Of a stretch of 64,000 nt of DNA, positions 33,186 to 44,404 are shown piece after piece (the stretch's first letter is position 1; each line of letters begins with the position of its first letter). The notes below the pieces were generated by a model. It saw only the letters and a list, made by a program, of their open reading frames with translations. It searched no databases and was not told where the DNA came from. Source of the DNA: Pleurostoma richardsiae (Eukaryota > Ascomycota > Sordariomycetes > Calosphaeriales > Pleurostomataceae); assembly GCA_030052745.1 (NCBI GenBank), contig JANBVO010000003.1, positions 1,054,001-1,118,000 of the forward strand, read 5' to 3'. A program made the position numbers and the translations under genes.

Positions 33186-33794
33186 TTAGTCCTCTTTATC
33201 CCGGCCGGCACCTTTGGCGTCCTCCTCCTTTTTCTTCTTTCCCTCCAAGGAGGCGAGGACACGTGCGGCCCACTCTGCGACCTCCTGCTCAGCCGCTTCA
33301 TCGATCCTCCCGGCCGGCCCGTACATGTGCTTCCGTGCTTTGGTCCTAAGTTCCTCTACCGTTGAGACGTCGAACGCCCAGGCTAGGCCACCCGTAGCCA
33401 TTATGGCGAAGCTGAAGACATTCAGGGTGGCTAGCCCCAGAGCCTCCACTGCGATCAAGGGGTCCTTTCCCTCCGGCTTTGTCGTTGGCGGCCGCGTGCT
33501 CTGCTGATAGAAGGTCGGGACGATAGTTTTTCGTGCCACTGCACGTCGAGTTACGAGGGTGGACAGCATCATGAAGGAGGCACCGGCGGCAAATAGCCCG
33601 AATTGCTTCATGGAACGCTCTGACAACAGGGAACTCGAGGCCCGCGGCATCTCCGGCATCTCGGCAATCTTGGGCGCTGTTGCTGAGACTGGTGCGGGTG
33701 CGGGTGCGGGTTGAGGGTGAGGCGGCTCGGCGTCGAGATCTGGAGCTGGAGCAGCTTCCTTGGCTTTCTTGCCGCCGGACAACCAGGAAAACAT
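33186..33794 (-). CDS. aim11: Altered inheritance of mitochondria protein 11 (Aim11 family)
   Basis: Small mitochondrial membrane protein of unknown biochemical role, named from yeast mitochondrial inheritance screens. It has a single exon of 202 aa, the usual length. The N-terminus MFSWLSGGKKAKEAAP leads into a Pro/Ala-rich linker. The family core has two hydrophobic helices: FGLFAAGASFMMLSTLVTRR (about 65-85) and AVEALGLATLNVFSFAIMAT then GGLAWAFDVSTVEELR (about 113-145). Between them is the conserved VPTFYQQSTRPP. The tail is a charged, probably coiled, lysine-rich segment. Neighbours show no functional link. Confidence 0.87.
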   Translation of the reverse strand: MFSWLSGGKKAKEAAPAPDLDAEPPHPQPAPAPAPVSATAPKIAEMPEMPRASSSLLSERSMKQFGLFAAGASFMMLSTLVTRRAVARKTIVPTFYQQSTRPPTTKPEGKDPLIAVEALGLATLNVFSFAIMATGGLAWAFDVSTVEELRTKARKHMYGPAGRIDEAAEQEVAEWAARVLASLEGKKKKEEDAKGAGRDKED

Positions 33795-34559
33795 CGTGAT
33801 GAGGAGAGAATGCAGCGGTGAGCCTGATCGTGGAATCGGGAGGAGAAGCGGTAAGCAGCGTGCTAGCCGTGATGGGTTTTGCCCGCTGCGGAAGAAGCAG
33901 TGAGGTGCCGACGGCCTGACGACGGCTCGATATTTGGTGTGGGACGTTGAAGAAGGCGACTTCAGCTCGGAAACGCCAACGCAACCCCACAGGGCACCGA
34001 TTGATGGATGCCTATTCTACTAAAAGGGGTATTGCCTCCCGGTAACTACGTATGAGAGATCTATGCAATTAAACAGGTAAGCCTCGAGACGATCCCCCCT
34101 CACTAACACGGACCTCGCAACATTACAATCTACACCGTAAAGGTTATGGAAGAACAGAAAAAGCAAACATGGACGCGCAGCAGGACCTGCGCTCAGCCTC
34201 AGTTCCGCATGGCGTACACAGTGCGAATTCACACAACTACATAGCTTCTTGAGTACGCGTGTACATGGATCGAATGCGACCTTTCTGCAGAGCATTTGTC
34301 CCCGTCTCGACGGCACTGGCTCATCTCTGCTGATGTACAGTACAACTCTTGTGGAGGACACAGGCGCAGCGGTCCCAGGGGTATGGATGACATCGGACAA
34401 AAGCTGAGCAACCCTGCAAGACAGGTCGATCGAGGTGTCTGATCGCCCAGGGCCCAATCTCACTGCTTTGCCACCTTTCCACCAATGCCCAACGCGGACA
34501 CGCTATCCCCTGCTCGGGATGATCCCGCGATTCGGAAGCTCCCCGGAACGTCGCCGCTC
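33795..34559. other. Intergenic region upstream of aim11
   Basis: These 765 bp should include the aim11 promoter and the 3' UTR of the next minus-strand gene. No supported gene is seen. Confidence 0.4.
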
Positions 34560-35413
34560 TCAATAGAGCCGAGGATTCAGCCTCCCCAAGTTCAGAAAGT
34601 TGTCCCGAGTGTCTGCGTCTTCACCATTAGTTTAGTTGAAGCGAGGGGCACATCCTTCTGAGGCAAATACATACCCTCGCAATCACACTCCGCATTGAAC
34701 ACGAAGCTATTTCCGTATCTGCCTTCGTTGCAAACAAGCCTAGGACGGATTTCCTTTGCACCGTGCGGTACGCAATGTCGCGGCAACCGTTTTGGATCAC
34801 GTATCATCCCGGCCAGAGTCGGCTGCGACCGTGAGCTACCGTAGCTGGCCCAGTTGTCGTATCGGATCTGAGAGCGGAGATCGCGTCTGTCCAAGAGGAT
34901 TTCCAGCTCTTCCGACCAATCTTTATATTCCGTTGGCAGTGTCAGCCGGGAGATCACGACGACCAGCGGCAGAGAGAGCTCCATATAGTGGAATCTGACG
35001 TCTTGGGACACTGCGTTCTTTTTGAAAAGCCCCCGTTGGGTGCCCTGCTCCCAGACGGAGAGAGACTTTCTGATGTATACTAACGCCGGTTTAAGCTCGA
35101 TCGGATGTGGTATGAACTCGCGGGACTGGAGTACGTCGCGATGGACACGATTGACTTCTTCGTAGGCTTGGACCATCAGCCTCCCGGCAGCTTTGCAGTA
35201 GGGTCTTAATAGCCCCTCTGCGTCTTCCGCCACCTCGTTGGCATAGTGGAAAGATTTGACCCATCCAATGGCTGGGAGCTTAGCTAGTTGTTCTAAGACA
35301 GCCTCGCGGGTGAGAGTGGGCAATTCGACCGTGTAGAATCCTCTTATGTCTGGATCGTCCTCAAGGACCTTTAGGCTAAAATTCAGGGGAAGCTGCAGAG
35401 TTGAGACGTTCAT
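34560..35413 (-). CDS. Unrecognised 265-aa protein
   Basis: Two exons, 35413-34675 and 34618-34560, give 265 aa. I do not recognise the family. The open frame reads MNVSTLQLPLNFSLKVLEDD, RGFYTVELPTLTREAVLEQL, LVYIRKSLSVWEQGTQRGLF and VRFHYMELSLPLVVVISRLT, with a hydrophobic beta-like strand but no TM helix or signal peptide. Without splicing the end would read into GMYLPQKD; a GTATGT donor, a CTAA branch region and a GAAG acceptor give a better tail, DTRDNFLNLGRLNPRLY. The first ATG after an in-frame TAG was taken as the start. It is divergent from the NMN adenylyltransferase gene across 1.9 kb. Confidence 0.65.
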
Positions 35414-37328
35414 CGCGTCGATTGTTGAATCCACCAGGCAAGGCTACCAAAACTCCAAGCGCTGGACACAGAGGGGAGTCTTGTCCTTAAAGAGGATATC
35501 GGCGACGTTTCAGTCCGAAAACAGGGGTGGGTAGTCCATCTCGAAGCGCGTCGAACATCGAGTGCATCCTGAGACCTATGTGCATACTAGTGCCGGTGCA
35601 CAAAGATGATCTGTAGCTTCCAGCGCGACGAGTCCCATCCCTTCCACACCTACCACGACGGAACCTGTCGATCCCACGGGATGACCCAGGCGTGCATACA
35701 GAGACAACAGGTAGACACAGTACGTTGCGATGTAACCTAGGTGGCCGATGACATTTGATGGTATTCTCACTATCCCAGTCCCCCCCATGCCCATTCGCAT
35801 GGGACGGTTCAATGAGACATGGCGCCGGAGTCCAATCATAACGCTGGTTGTCGGCAAGTAGATCACAGACAGCCGTGGCGCACAAGGGAGGCGGGGCAGA
35901 GGAAAGAACAGGGCCAGAAATGGTGAAGGAAAGAGAAGAGAAAAAGCAAAGAAGCTCGCGCGGCGCTGTCACCCAAGATTAGACATAATGCGAGAAGCCC
36001 GATCTGTCATTCCTTGTCGTGGCCCCTTGGCTGAACTTGGAATCGATAAACGAGAGCGTCTCACAATGGAGGATAAAAGGCTTTGACAAGACAACAAGGC
36101 ATGGTTGCACTTCTGGTTTTGCTTTACTGATTCTTATTAAGTGCATCAGCCCTCAGCCAAGACCGAGCTAGGCGTCGAAAGCCAACAGTAGAGAAGAGAA
36201 TCCCGGATCACTAATACGGGCGACAGGGTGAACAGGGTGAAGAGTTGTCTTGGTTGTCTTGTGACTCCGGCTTGTGTTAAAGAATGGTCCGGACAGCTCG
36301 AAGTGGGGATTCGGGTCATCGCACGAAAAGTCTTGCTCCGCATCGGCAGCCCTGTAATAGTAGGCGGTAGCCTGATCTCGAGGCTTCTTCCTTTTTGCCG
36401 GACTAGGGTTGTACTGGCGTATCTCCAGCGTGAGGAGTCACCACTAGACGCAAGGAGTGCTCTTCGACATCAATCCAATGCCGATCGACCCTGCTCTCAC
36501 TTGCGGATTGGACATTTGAAACGTGCCTGTCTGTACCTGTCGACTTAGCCACCAGCCTTGTCAGTGCAAGTGTCAACTGGTTTCTCAACTGGTTTGGGCT
36601 TCTCTTAAAACTGGCTTCGTCCGGACATAACGGAAAGTGTTAATTCCAAGGCACGTTTGCTGGGCTACTGCCGACGGCCCACGGCTGTAGGCGACTCCCG
36701 GTCCCCTTACAAAACTGTACGGATGTGCGGAGACGAGACCGGACAAGTCGGTCACACTACACAGTAAGGTAGCGAAGGGACTGCAAGGACAGAGCTAGTC
36801 AAACGAGGCCTCAATAACGCCTTCGAGGCCTTGACTTGCGAAAGAGCCATCCTGGTTCGTGCGCTACTGGCTTCCAGGCTTCTGGTGCAACGGAACCGGA
36901 CTGTCGAGATCGGAGGCCCAGGTCGATAAGTGTGGGGTCGGTACATTCTCCAAAGTTCCTGCTCCACGCAAGCGGCGGGGCTGATGCAGCATATCCTGGC
37001 CATTGATGAGTGAGCATTTCCGGCATTAACATTCTTCCGAACCCCTCAGTGGACCCTGAACAAGGCAGTGTCTGCCTTTTAAACCAACGACAAGCCCAGG
37101 GCGTTTTGTCATAGCGCCAAAGTCCCTCCACCATCCCACTAAGACACCCATCGCGACATTACACATCACTCATTCTGGATATCACGGAGCCTGTGCAATA
37201 TTCACCACCTCGACCAGCTTCCATAACCCGATCCATTCCTATCACCCTCAGCCTGCGAACAGAGAGGTCCCCGTCCGAGGGACTGCCCCGGCTGACGCTA
37301 CGCCTGGCATCCAGCGTCCCACATCACG
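35414..37328. other. Divergent intergenic region before the NMNAT gene
   Basis: These 1915 bp lie between two head-to-head genes. The last 150 bases before 37329 are pyrimidine-rich and look like a 5' UTR. Open frames of about 100-160 codons occur but overlap each other and show no family resemblance. Confidence 0.4.
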
Positions 37329-38597
37329 ATGTCGCAGGTGTCACTCGATCCTTACCAGTTCCCCGCAGACCGTCTGCGGCGGCGGCAGGCGCAGGAGGGC
37401 AAGACTCCTCTGGTTCTGGTGGCTTGTGGCTCCTTCAGGTATGTTTGCTCAACATCAATGAGATAAACGTAGCTAACTATGTCTTCCTACAGTCCAATTA
37501 CTTACCTGCATCTCCGGTACTTATCCAGAAAGCCCGATCTCGGCCTCGTACCGTGACTAATACCGTGCAGGATGTTTGAGATGGCTTCGGATTTCATACG
37601 CTTCAATACGGAGTTTGAGTTGATGGGAGGTTATCTCTCCCCTGTGTCCGACGCCTACAAGAAAACTGGGCTGGCGCCTGCACATCACCGGTATGTGCTG
37701 TCACTTGGTCCGCACACTGCATGCAGTACGCTAATGCGCGCACCGACAGCATACAAATGTGCACCTTAGCCGCCCAGGACACTTCGACGTGGCTGGCATG
37801 CGACCCCTGGGAGGCAATCCAAAAGGAGTATGTGCCAACAGCAAATGTGCTCGACGTATGTGTCCTTGACTTTGGAGCTGCTTTGCGGAATCGCCCAGAC
37901 AATCGTCTCGGCGATCCCTACTACAGAGGTAGCTCCATGCCATCTTCAGAGCAGACAGCTGACAATCACTCAGCACATGGATCACGAAATAAACGAGGTA
38001 ATTGGCGGTGTAGAAGATGTTCACGGTAACCGGAAACCTGTCCGGATTGCGCTCCTGGCGGGAGCCGACCTGGTAAGCATCCCTGAACTTGTTTCCTCAT
38101 GGATCGACACTTAACTAGCTACTAGATTGAGACAATGGGCACCCCTGGCGTTTGGTCGTCTCGTGACCTCGATCACATATTGCGGAAATATGGCACCTTC
38201 ATCATAGAGAGAAGCGGGACAGACATTGAAGAAGCCCTGGCCTGTCTGAAACAATACCAGGAGAACATCTACGTCATTCCTCAACTCGTCCAAAACGACA
38301 TATCCAGCACAAAAGTGCGACTGTTCCTCAAGGTAAGCCGTATCTCTGTGTTCAATATACCATACGCAGCTGGACTACCGACGAGCTGCTTCCGCTCAGA
38401 ACAACAAACTAATTGGAAACTACTTAAAGAGAGACATATCAGTCCGCTACCTCATCCCTGAGGTAGTCATTCGCTACATTCAGGAGCATGGTCTCTACGA
38501 GGAGGGGAAACGACAGGAAAAGGAGCAGCCTCAAGAGAAAGGCAAGGAAAGAGCGGGAACAGACGAGGGCACGCAGACCGAGCCACGTACAGGGTAA
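37329..38597 (+). CDS. Nicotinamide/nicotinate mononucleotide adenylyltransferase (NMNAT)
   Basis: Forms NAD or deamido-NAD from ATP and (deamido-)NMN; nucleus/cytosol in fungi. Seven exons: 37329-37438, 37493-37516, 37571-37690, 37750-37855, 37974-38072, 38126-38332, 38430-38597, giving 277 aa. Exon 2 is only 24 nt and carries part of the ATP-binding motif, GSFSPITYLHLRMFEMA, which spans exons 1-3. Further family blocks: GLAPAHHRIQMCTLAAQD, TWLACDPWEA, VLDHMDHEINEVIGGVED, IALLAGADLIETMGTPGVWS and the second motif DISSTKVRLFLKRDISVRYL with IPEVVIRYIQEHGLY. The tail is charged. Every junction follows GT-AG rules and restores family sequence, so the seven-exon model is firm. Confidence 0.93.
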
Positions 38598-39653
38598 CTC
38601 ATGTCTGGGTTGAGCGACTTCACTTACTAGATGTCACGATCACACGGTCTGCCTTCACGTCGGGATGATCGAGGAAAAGGCTCAAGATCCCTTTGAAGAT
38701 CTCCTCCAAGCGACGCACATCACGCCAGCAGCGTTTTTTCCCCCTGGGATGGTTGGACAGACGTCAAGAGAGCATAATGGCTCCTTTGTGCGAGATTTTC
38801 TACGTTATTCATCAAGATACCTTCAGCGGCTCAGGATATTAGAGCGAGGTTAGGCGGGGCCATATAGCGACCATACAGAGCCAGAGCGGACTTTTGCGAA
38901 AGATCTGCCGCTGCAACTCCAGCTTGGACATCGTAATAGTCAATGTCCAAGCTGACGGCATCCCGCGATGTCGCGGTGCTGTTTAATGGACTTTCCTCCC
39001 GCCTCATTGGGAACTAGTTGCAGCCTCTTATGATTTGCATGAGCATTATTGCTTGTATGATTCGACGTATCTATAATACCCAATAGCGAAAGTTTGATCT
39101 AGACAGACCTTCAATTCCCTTGGCGGGCAGACATGAATGAGCGGCAGCAAAGAGTTTGGGTCTTCTCCTCCGGCAACTCAAGGAATGCAAGCATATGTCA
39201 TCCCAACAGCCCGTTGCTCTCTCTGTCTCTTGAAGGCCACTCATACAACCGCTAGTTATCTATCCACTGATAAGGCAAATAAAGTTCGGGTTCTAAACTT
39301 GGCTGATCTTTGCCACTTCATGACTTAAACCATCGACTTTCTGCAATGAACTGCAATCACTCACCTACAGTCACCTGTTGATGCCCAAGATCTGCGCCGA
39401 GACGGCGTAATTTTGCCCCAACGTCACTCCCCAATTACTGTCGAATCATTGGCCCTTCACGATGGTGAGACACTAAGGTCAGGTGCATCTAGCTTCATGC
39501 GGGGAGAGTTACACACGACATCGAGACCGCCAGGCTGCCTTGGCTATCCAAATTCACGGGCGTAAGACGGCATCATCTCGGGAGCAACGTCAACCAGCGA
39601 GACTCCAAGACTCCAGCCACAAAACGACCCGCCACACTGATCCCGAGCAAGCA
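38598..39653. other. Intergenic region with a perfect hairpin
   Basis: These 1056 bp lie between two plus-strand genes. The notable part is a 12-bp inverted repeat at 38920-38954, listed separately. The rest is AT-richer and shows no gene. Confidence 0.45.
38920..38954. repeat. Perfect inverted repeat, 12-bp arms, 11-nt loop
   Basis: Arms CAGCTTGGACAT (38920-38931) and ATGTCCAAGCTG (38943-38954) pair perfectly around an 11-nt loop. It lies 323 bp after the NMNAT stop codon. It could fold in RNA or be a palindromic binding site or transposon-end remnant; nothing in the sequence decides. Confidence 0.85.
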
Positions 39654-41040
39654 ATGGCAAAGGACAAGCGGGACAAGGCTACCAAGGCGGGCTCAACCAG
39701 TAAGCTGAAGGCTTCGGAGACAGCCATCGCGGCATCAGCACCGCTTCTCTGGCCCGCCTTCAAGCCTCCGCTGCCCCTGATCGACCTGGCCCTTGAGGAG
39801 CTTGTGCCCGGCAAGGTGGTCATCATCCGGAACTTCTGGCCGAAGTCACTATGCAGGGACTACGTCTCCTTTCTGAAAACCCTGCCGTTGGCGCAAATTG
39901 CTGGCAAGCCAAAGAGGGGCATGGCCCCCCGGCAAAACGACCGCTTCCAGGTCGATGATCCGCAGTTCTCGACCCGTCTCTGGCTCGAGACGGGCCTGCG
40001 GGAGGCGCTGCTTGCGGAGGACATTGCGCAGTCGTGGTGAGTCTTGCCCAACGTGCCGCATTCCGTTGGCCACGGTGTGCCCTTCCTCCTCGCTGATCCG
40101 CATTGCCGACTGCAGGGGCGGTGACGTCGTGGGTCTGAGCCCGAACATCAGAGTTTACAGGTACTCAAAAGGACAGTTCTTTGATTGTCATTGTAAGTAC
40201 ACATTAACGTCTTGTGATGCCACACCTGCGTCTGCATTTCCATCATCTGCTGCCACCAACAGCACCCTGGGGAACGCGGGGAACGCTTGCTCGGCAGGTC
40301 CATCTGGATGGACTTGGAGTCCCAACACTGTGGTTGGGGCTGATACAGAGGCTTGCTTCTCAGGTCGCCGCTAGCGAATCGCACTGAAGCAAACATTGTT
40401 CAGCTATCTGCATCGGGTTACTCGCAAGCCTGCTGGACCAGGCTGAGTCTGACTTCTGGTTGAATTTCTCCCCGCGCCGTGCAGTGCACGTCCCCCTTGG
40501 TGGCTGTTCCCTACTCTGGTCTGTCTTGGACCCTGGCCGGTGATCTCCCGTTCGCCAAGGCTCTGGCCTTGCGAGCCCAAATTTGTCCAGCCCAAGCGCC
40601 CGAGCCGGGATGCCCTCGCGAGTCGCAGCAATGCTGTACCGGTGTGTGAGATGAGCTGACGCCTCGGCTGCGCTCCAGATGACGATTCCAATAGCCTGAC
40701 AGTCCAGTCGGATACATTGGAAAAGATCCCCGCTAAGACTACGTGGACGCTCCTGCTGTACTTGACGTCCGCCGCCGAGGGCTGCATAGGCGGTGAGACG
40801 GTCTTCTACCCCAACGACAGCAAGTCGCCACGGAACGCGATCGCCGTGCCGCCTGAGACGGGCATGCTGCTGTTGCACAAGCACGGAGACGACTGCATGC
40901 TGGTGAGTCTCCGACGCGTGCCGCGCCTCGTGGAGCGTCATGCATTCTGACGCATTGGTCACCTCTTACAGCACGAGGGGGCCGAGGTTACTGCTGGAGA
41001 GAAGTGGGTGCTTCGAAGTGATCTCTGCGTGAGGAGGTAG
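39654..41040 (+). CDS. 2-oxoglutarate/Fe(II) dioxygenase, prolyl 4-hydroxylase-like
   Basis: Predicted Fe(II)- and 2-oxoglutarate-dependent hydroxylase; the substrate is unknown. Exons: 39654-40036, 40116-40192, 40679-40902, 40972-41040, giving 250 aa. The double-stranded beta-helix motifs are present: HxD at His153 and Asp155 (QFFDCHYDDSN), and distal His229 in HEGAEVTAGEKWVLRSDL, with Lys239 or Arg243 as the 2OG-binding base. Other family-like parts: LVPGKVVIIRNFWPKSLCRD, LSPNIRVYRYSKG, WTLLLYLTSAAEGCIGGETV and VPPETGMLLLHKHGDD. No signal peptide is seen. Intron 2 is 486 nt, by far the longest in the window; removal joins CH to YDDS exactly. An upstream non-ATG extension to 39483 is not used, since family-like sequence starts later. 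Confidence 0.87.
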
Positions 41041-43207
41041 CGAAACTCGGGTAAAAAAGAAGCCAGTCGAGGACGACATCAGAGGTCATTATCTTCCTCT
41101 ACAACTCTCAGAGTATCTACGTCCAACCGGATAGACGCCCTTTGGGCGTGGAGGATAGCAGCCTAATCCCGGGGAACCCTTGCCGGGCTGAGCACGAACA
41201 GCCCAACTTTAGCGTACGCCAATGATAAGCGCTTCGAGAGAGAACCCCCAGCGCAAACATGTCTCACCTGTGATGGATGCTTCACTGATCCGAACAGCAG
41301 AAGACCCGGGCGGTATGCCGTCTTCCCTGGGAATACTGTATTGGGAAAATGCAACTACCGGGGATTTCTACTGCCTGCCAGGGTCCGCAAACTGCAAATG
41401 CAGATTCGTCCCGATCTGGGAGACGCTGCAGACGGCACGGTCACTACTTTCTGTCACATCCCGGCTACTGACAAAGATGAGATCGCTTATTCCCTTGATC
41501 GACTGGTTGAGTCGTCAAGTGGCAAGGTGAGACAGCTTTCGATGCCTCCCTCGCATTCATGCAGGGCGCGATCGAGTCCTCTCCTTCTTTATACACTACT
41601 GCTTGAGCGCCACCCAACATCAGGTCATCTTTGCGTCAACGGGTCCATTGGCAGCTTGCCATAGGCCTCGGAAGCAGGCTTCCTGAACCGAGTGGCCATG
41701 AATGTCTCAGACCCTCGGCGACCGGCGAAGCATGTCTTTCCACTCAAGGAATCCAAGATGCATTTCTTCCTGCATCTTGACAACTTCCAAGGCCCTCAGT
41801 CTCCTGGCTTTCCGGGTTTCCCAGTTGAGCATCGTGCGCGGGAGATCGAGGTGTCCGTCCGCTGCAACGCGCGGACAGGATGTGGGTGTATCTACTACGG
41901 CTGGGACGTCTCCAAGTGGCTTACGACGCCTGGGGTTCCTCGCCGTCTCTGCAAAGCTGCCTGATCGGCCGCACGACTATGCGGAATCCAGCACAACTGC
42001 CGCATCAAGCTGCACGAGATCTTCTTTTCACCACGAGTCCTTTCGATCCGGATCGAGGTAGCTTAACGTACCGTGACGGCCTGTCACGCACGGTGTACTT
42101 CTCCCTGCGAGCCCATACTCAAATGCTTTGATGATATGCACTGAACACTCTCTAAGGGCGTCCGAACCGGACTAAGTGTCATATGCTCCTCCTCTGAAGA
42201 CTTGGAAGTGCCCCAAGCAGGGTGTAGGCTTGATGCTGTGCGGCACGGCACGGCCCCCGGATTGCCATGGACGCCTTGAGACAGGGCAGAGCTACGTGGA
42301 ACCGGATATTCCCCTAAACGACCAAGAGGGGTGTGGCTTCCATCGGGCCTTTTAGGAACTTTGGATGTCATAATCACCACTGGCCATATACGTCAGACTT
42401 TGCAGAGGGTGCGTCGAAAGACCCAGCACTCCTCACCCTTTCCCGCCTCGAAGGTTGCCGAGGAAATTCTGAGGCGCTCCTTCGACCTGAGCACTCAGCT
42501 GCCTCACCCCGCATCAGTGGAAGATAGTCGTTGGATCGTCCTGCGGTCATTTTTGATTGATAGGTGATCGGGAAGAGCGAGAAGTCTTGCATCTCCTTCG
42601 CCTACCTCGACCAGGCGACTGGTATACGTCATATTGAAATGTCCAGATGCAGATGCGGGTAGATAGATGACTTATATATCTATTGTATAGACAGGAGCGC
42701 CGCCAGGACAACTCATGAAATGAATTCTTGAAATCGCTGCCAGCAATCTCACCAGTAGCCCGAGTTCTCGACGTTTTCGAAGAGGTGCCTCAGCATGCAA
42801 ATAGCCCTCCGGTCGAGGCGGTTCGTCAGGTAGCGTATGCTACCCATCACCGTGTATGGCTCTTTTTATATGATCATTTCGTATATCCAGAGTCTCTCAG
42901 TTCATGGACAGAAGAGAGCAGACGAGAGTCGCCATCGTTGCTTGATCTAGAGTAAACAAAGATACGGCGTAATCGACTACTGGGTCGGGAGCCAGCTGCA
43001 ACCTCAGCCAGGGAATATCGAAGCTATTTCCTCCTTCTCTCTCCATATCATACACGTGTCACTTGGAGACTTCTGTGTCCACAGTCCTCTCATATCCGAA
43101 CCCATGGACATTCAACTTGTCATGCACCATAGCCTAGGCCGACGACGACGCCTGCGTCGCTCGCACGATCTAGGGTGATCATGTAATATGAGGCCTCGAA
43201 AGAGCTT
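41041..43207. other. 2.2-kb region with coding-like but unresolved sequence
   Basis: This is mostly the unresolved interval described in the next entry, plus about 550 bp after it (42661-43207) in which I see only short chance frames and the 3' UTR of the minus-strand DUF7704 gene. Confidence 0.35.
41166..42660 (+). other. Coding-like open segments, possible decayed or unmodelled gene
   Basis: From 41166 a frame is open without an ATG and reads LSTNSPTLAYANDKRF, AQTCLTCDGCFTDPNSRRPG, RYAVFPGNTVLGKCNYRGFL, then ATDKDEIAYSLDRLVESSSG to a GTGAGA at 41527; a CATCAG near 41620 would add VIFASTGPLAACHRPRKQAS and a stop. Further segments follow in other frames: ESKMHFFLHLDNFQGPQS near 41757, RDGLSRTVYFSLRAHTQML ending at 42131, and VAEEILRRSFDLSTQ near 42460 with EKSCISFAYLDQATGIRHIE near 42585. 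Composition is protein-like, but no start and no single spliced frame joins them. It is either a pseudogene or a gene whose introns I could not resolve. Confidence 0.3.
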
Positions 43208-43786
43208 CTAGTCGCTCTTCTTGGGGCCATCAGGTGGTGCGTCCGGACCAAAGAGGCCGAGCAGGTATGCAGTCCTGGTCAAACAGAGTGCAGCCTTTTC
43301 ACCGTCAGTAGAGATCGGCACGCATGTAGGCCATCGCAAACCACGAACCGTTGCGCCGACATTCCCCCAAGTCATAGCATTCCATTGATCGACGGCCATG
43401 AATCTGTAGTACCCCAAGCCGAAGTAGCAGATGGCGATGTGACCAATGTCCGCGATCCACAGGGCGATGAGATAATTCCGCACCACTTTGAGCTCTGTGG
43501 TGGTGTACAGGACTGCTACCGCAGCGAGGAATAACAATCCGTAGACATTGCCGAGTTGCAGGGCCACCAGTTTTGCGTTGTTAGAAGACGGGACGGGGGA
43601 GTGCGAAACGAACTGCTCGTTGATGAACCAGTCTGGGTAGAAGGTTGCTCCTGCCCAGCCGCCGATACTTCCAACTTTGTGATTAGCACTCACTCAATAA
43701 TGCTAGAGGCCATGGTGTACGTACAGGCTTATGGGCTCGAGAATCGTGAAGACGACTCGAGGGACAAGAGGCAAACGTGAAGCCAT
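43208..43786 (-). CDS. DUF7704-type integral membrane protein
   Basis: Small multi-pass membrane protein of a fungal family without known function. Three exons: 43786-43725, 43667-43349, 43294-43208, giving 155 aa. The family pattern is complete: MASRLPLVPRVVFTILEPIS (TM1), then FYPDWFINEQF, KLVALQLGNVYGLLFLAAVA (TM2), VVRNYLIALWIADIGHIAIC (TM3), AVDQWNAMTWGNVGAT and LTRTAYLLGLFGPD (TM4). Intron 1 uses GTACGT with a GCTAATC branch; an ATG inside that intron can mimic a later start. Intron 2 (43348-43295, 54 nt) has a weak GTTCGT donor, a CTGAC branch and no in-frame stop; splicing gives the expected spacing before TRTAY. Confidence 0.85.
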
Positions 43787-44404
43787 CCTGTCCAAGGAGA
43801 AGGAGGAGATGACAACAGAACAAGAGGCTCAGTTTCAGGTCACAAATGAACAACGACACGCCGGTTAACCACAGCTATGTACAGGTGAGGAAGGCTTCTT
43901 ATAAACTCAGAGAAATATTAGGCTTCTGTTTCCTCCGTTAGTAAATCTCGCCCTGCCTTGAAAGGATGGGAGCATCACGACGGAAACTGTTTGTGGTTCC
44001 AGAGTCGGACGGGACGGGACTTTAAGAAGATGGTTGATACCCCGCGAATGCGTATATTAGCACGTAATTAGAACTAAACTATACATCAGTGAGGTTTCAC
44101 ACTAACAGAGCTGTGTAACACTAGATTTCTGCTCATCCTAGGACATACTGTACTGGGCTTGCACGTGGAGGGTTAATCTGGAACGGCACCTTGTCCTCTA
44201 GGAGAATGACATGGGTCTCTGAGCATACCAACTGCGAACTTTGTTGCCTCTTTTTCGGCGCCATCTCCCCTCTCAAGCCAACTAACAGCAATACCAACTT
44301 GGGTGTTGCTCTCTCATAACCCCCCTCTCCGCCGTCTCTTTCCATGATCCGAGAGCGTTCGCCGCCATAGGATCCAATGCCCTCCCCCAAGCCATTGTTC
44401 CACG
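43787..44404. other. Divergent promoter region, DUF7704 and double-Myb genes
   Basis: These 618 bp lie between two head-to-head starts. No open frame here looks like coding sequence. Confidence 0.4.

Noticed and set aside
37856-37973. A twin intron in NMNAT intron 4 (inner CTACTACAG, AG, then GTAGCT)
   Set aside because: A two-base exon would shift the frame; a single 118-nt intron gives the conserved VLDHMDHEIN.
39483-39653. A non-ATG N-terminal extension of the dioxygenase
   Set aside because: There is no ATG, and the sequence is unlike the rest; the ATG at 39654 is adequate.
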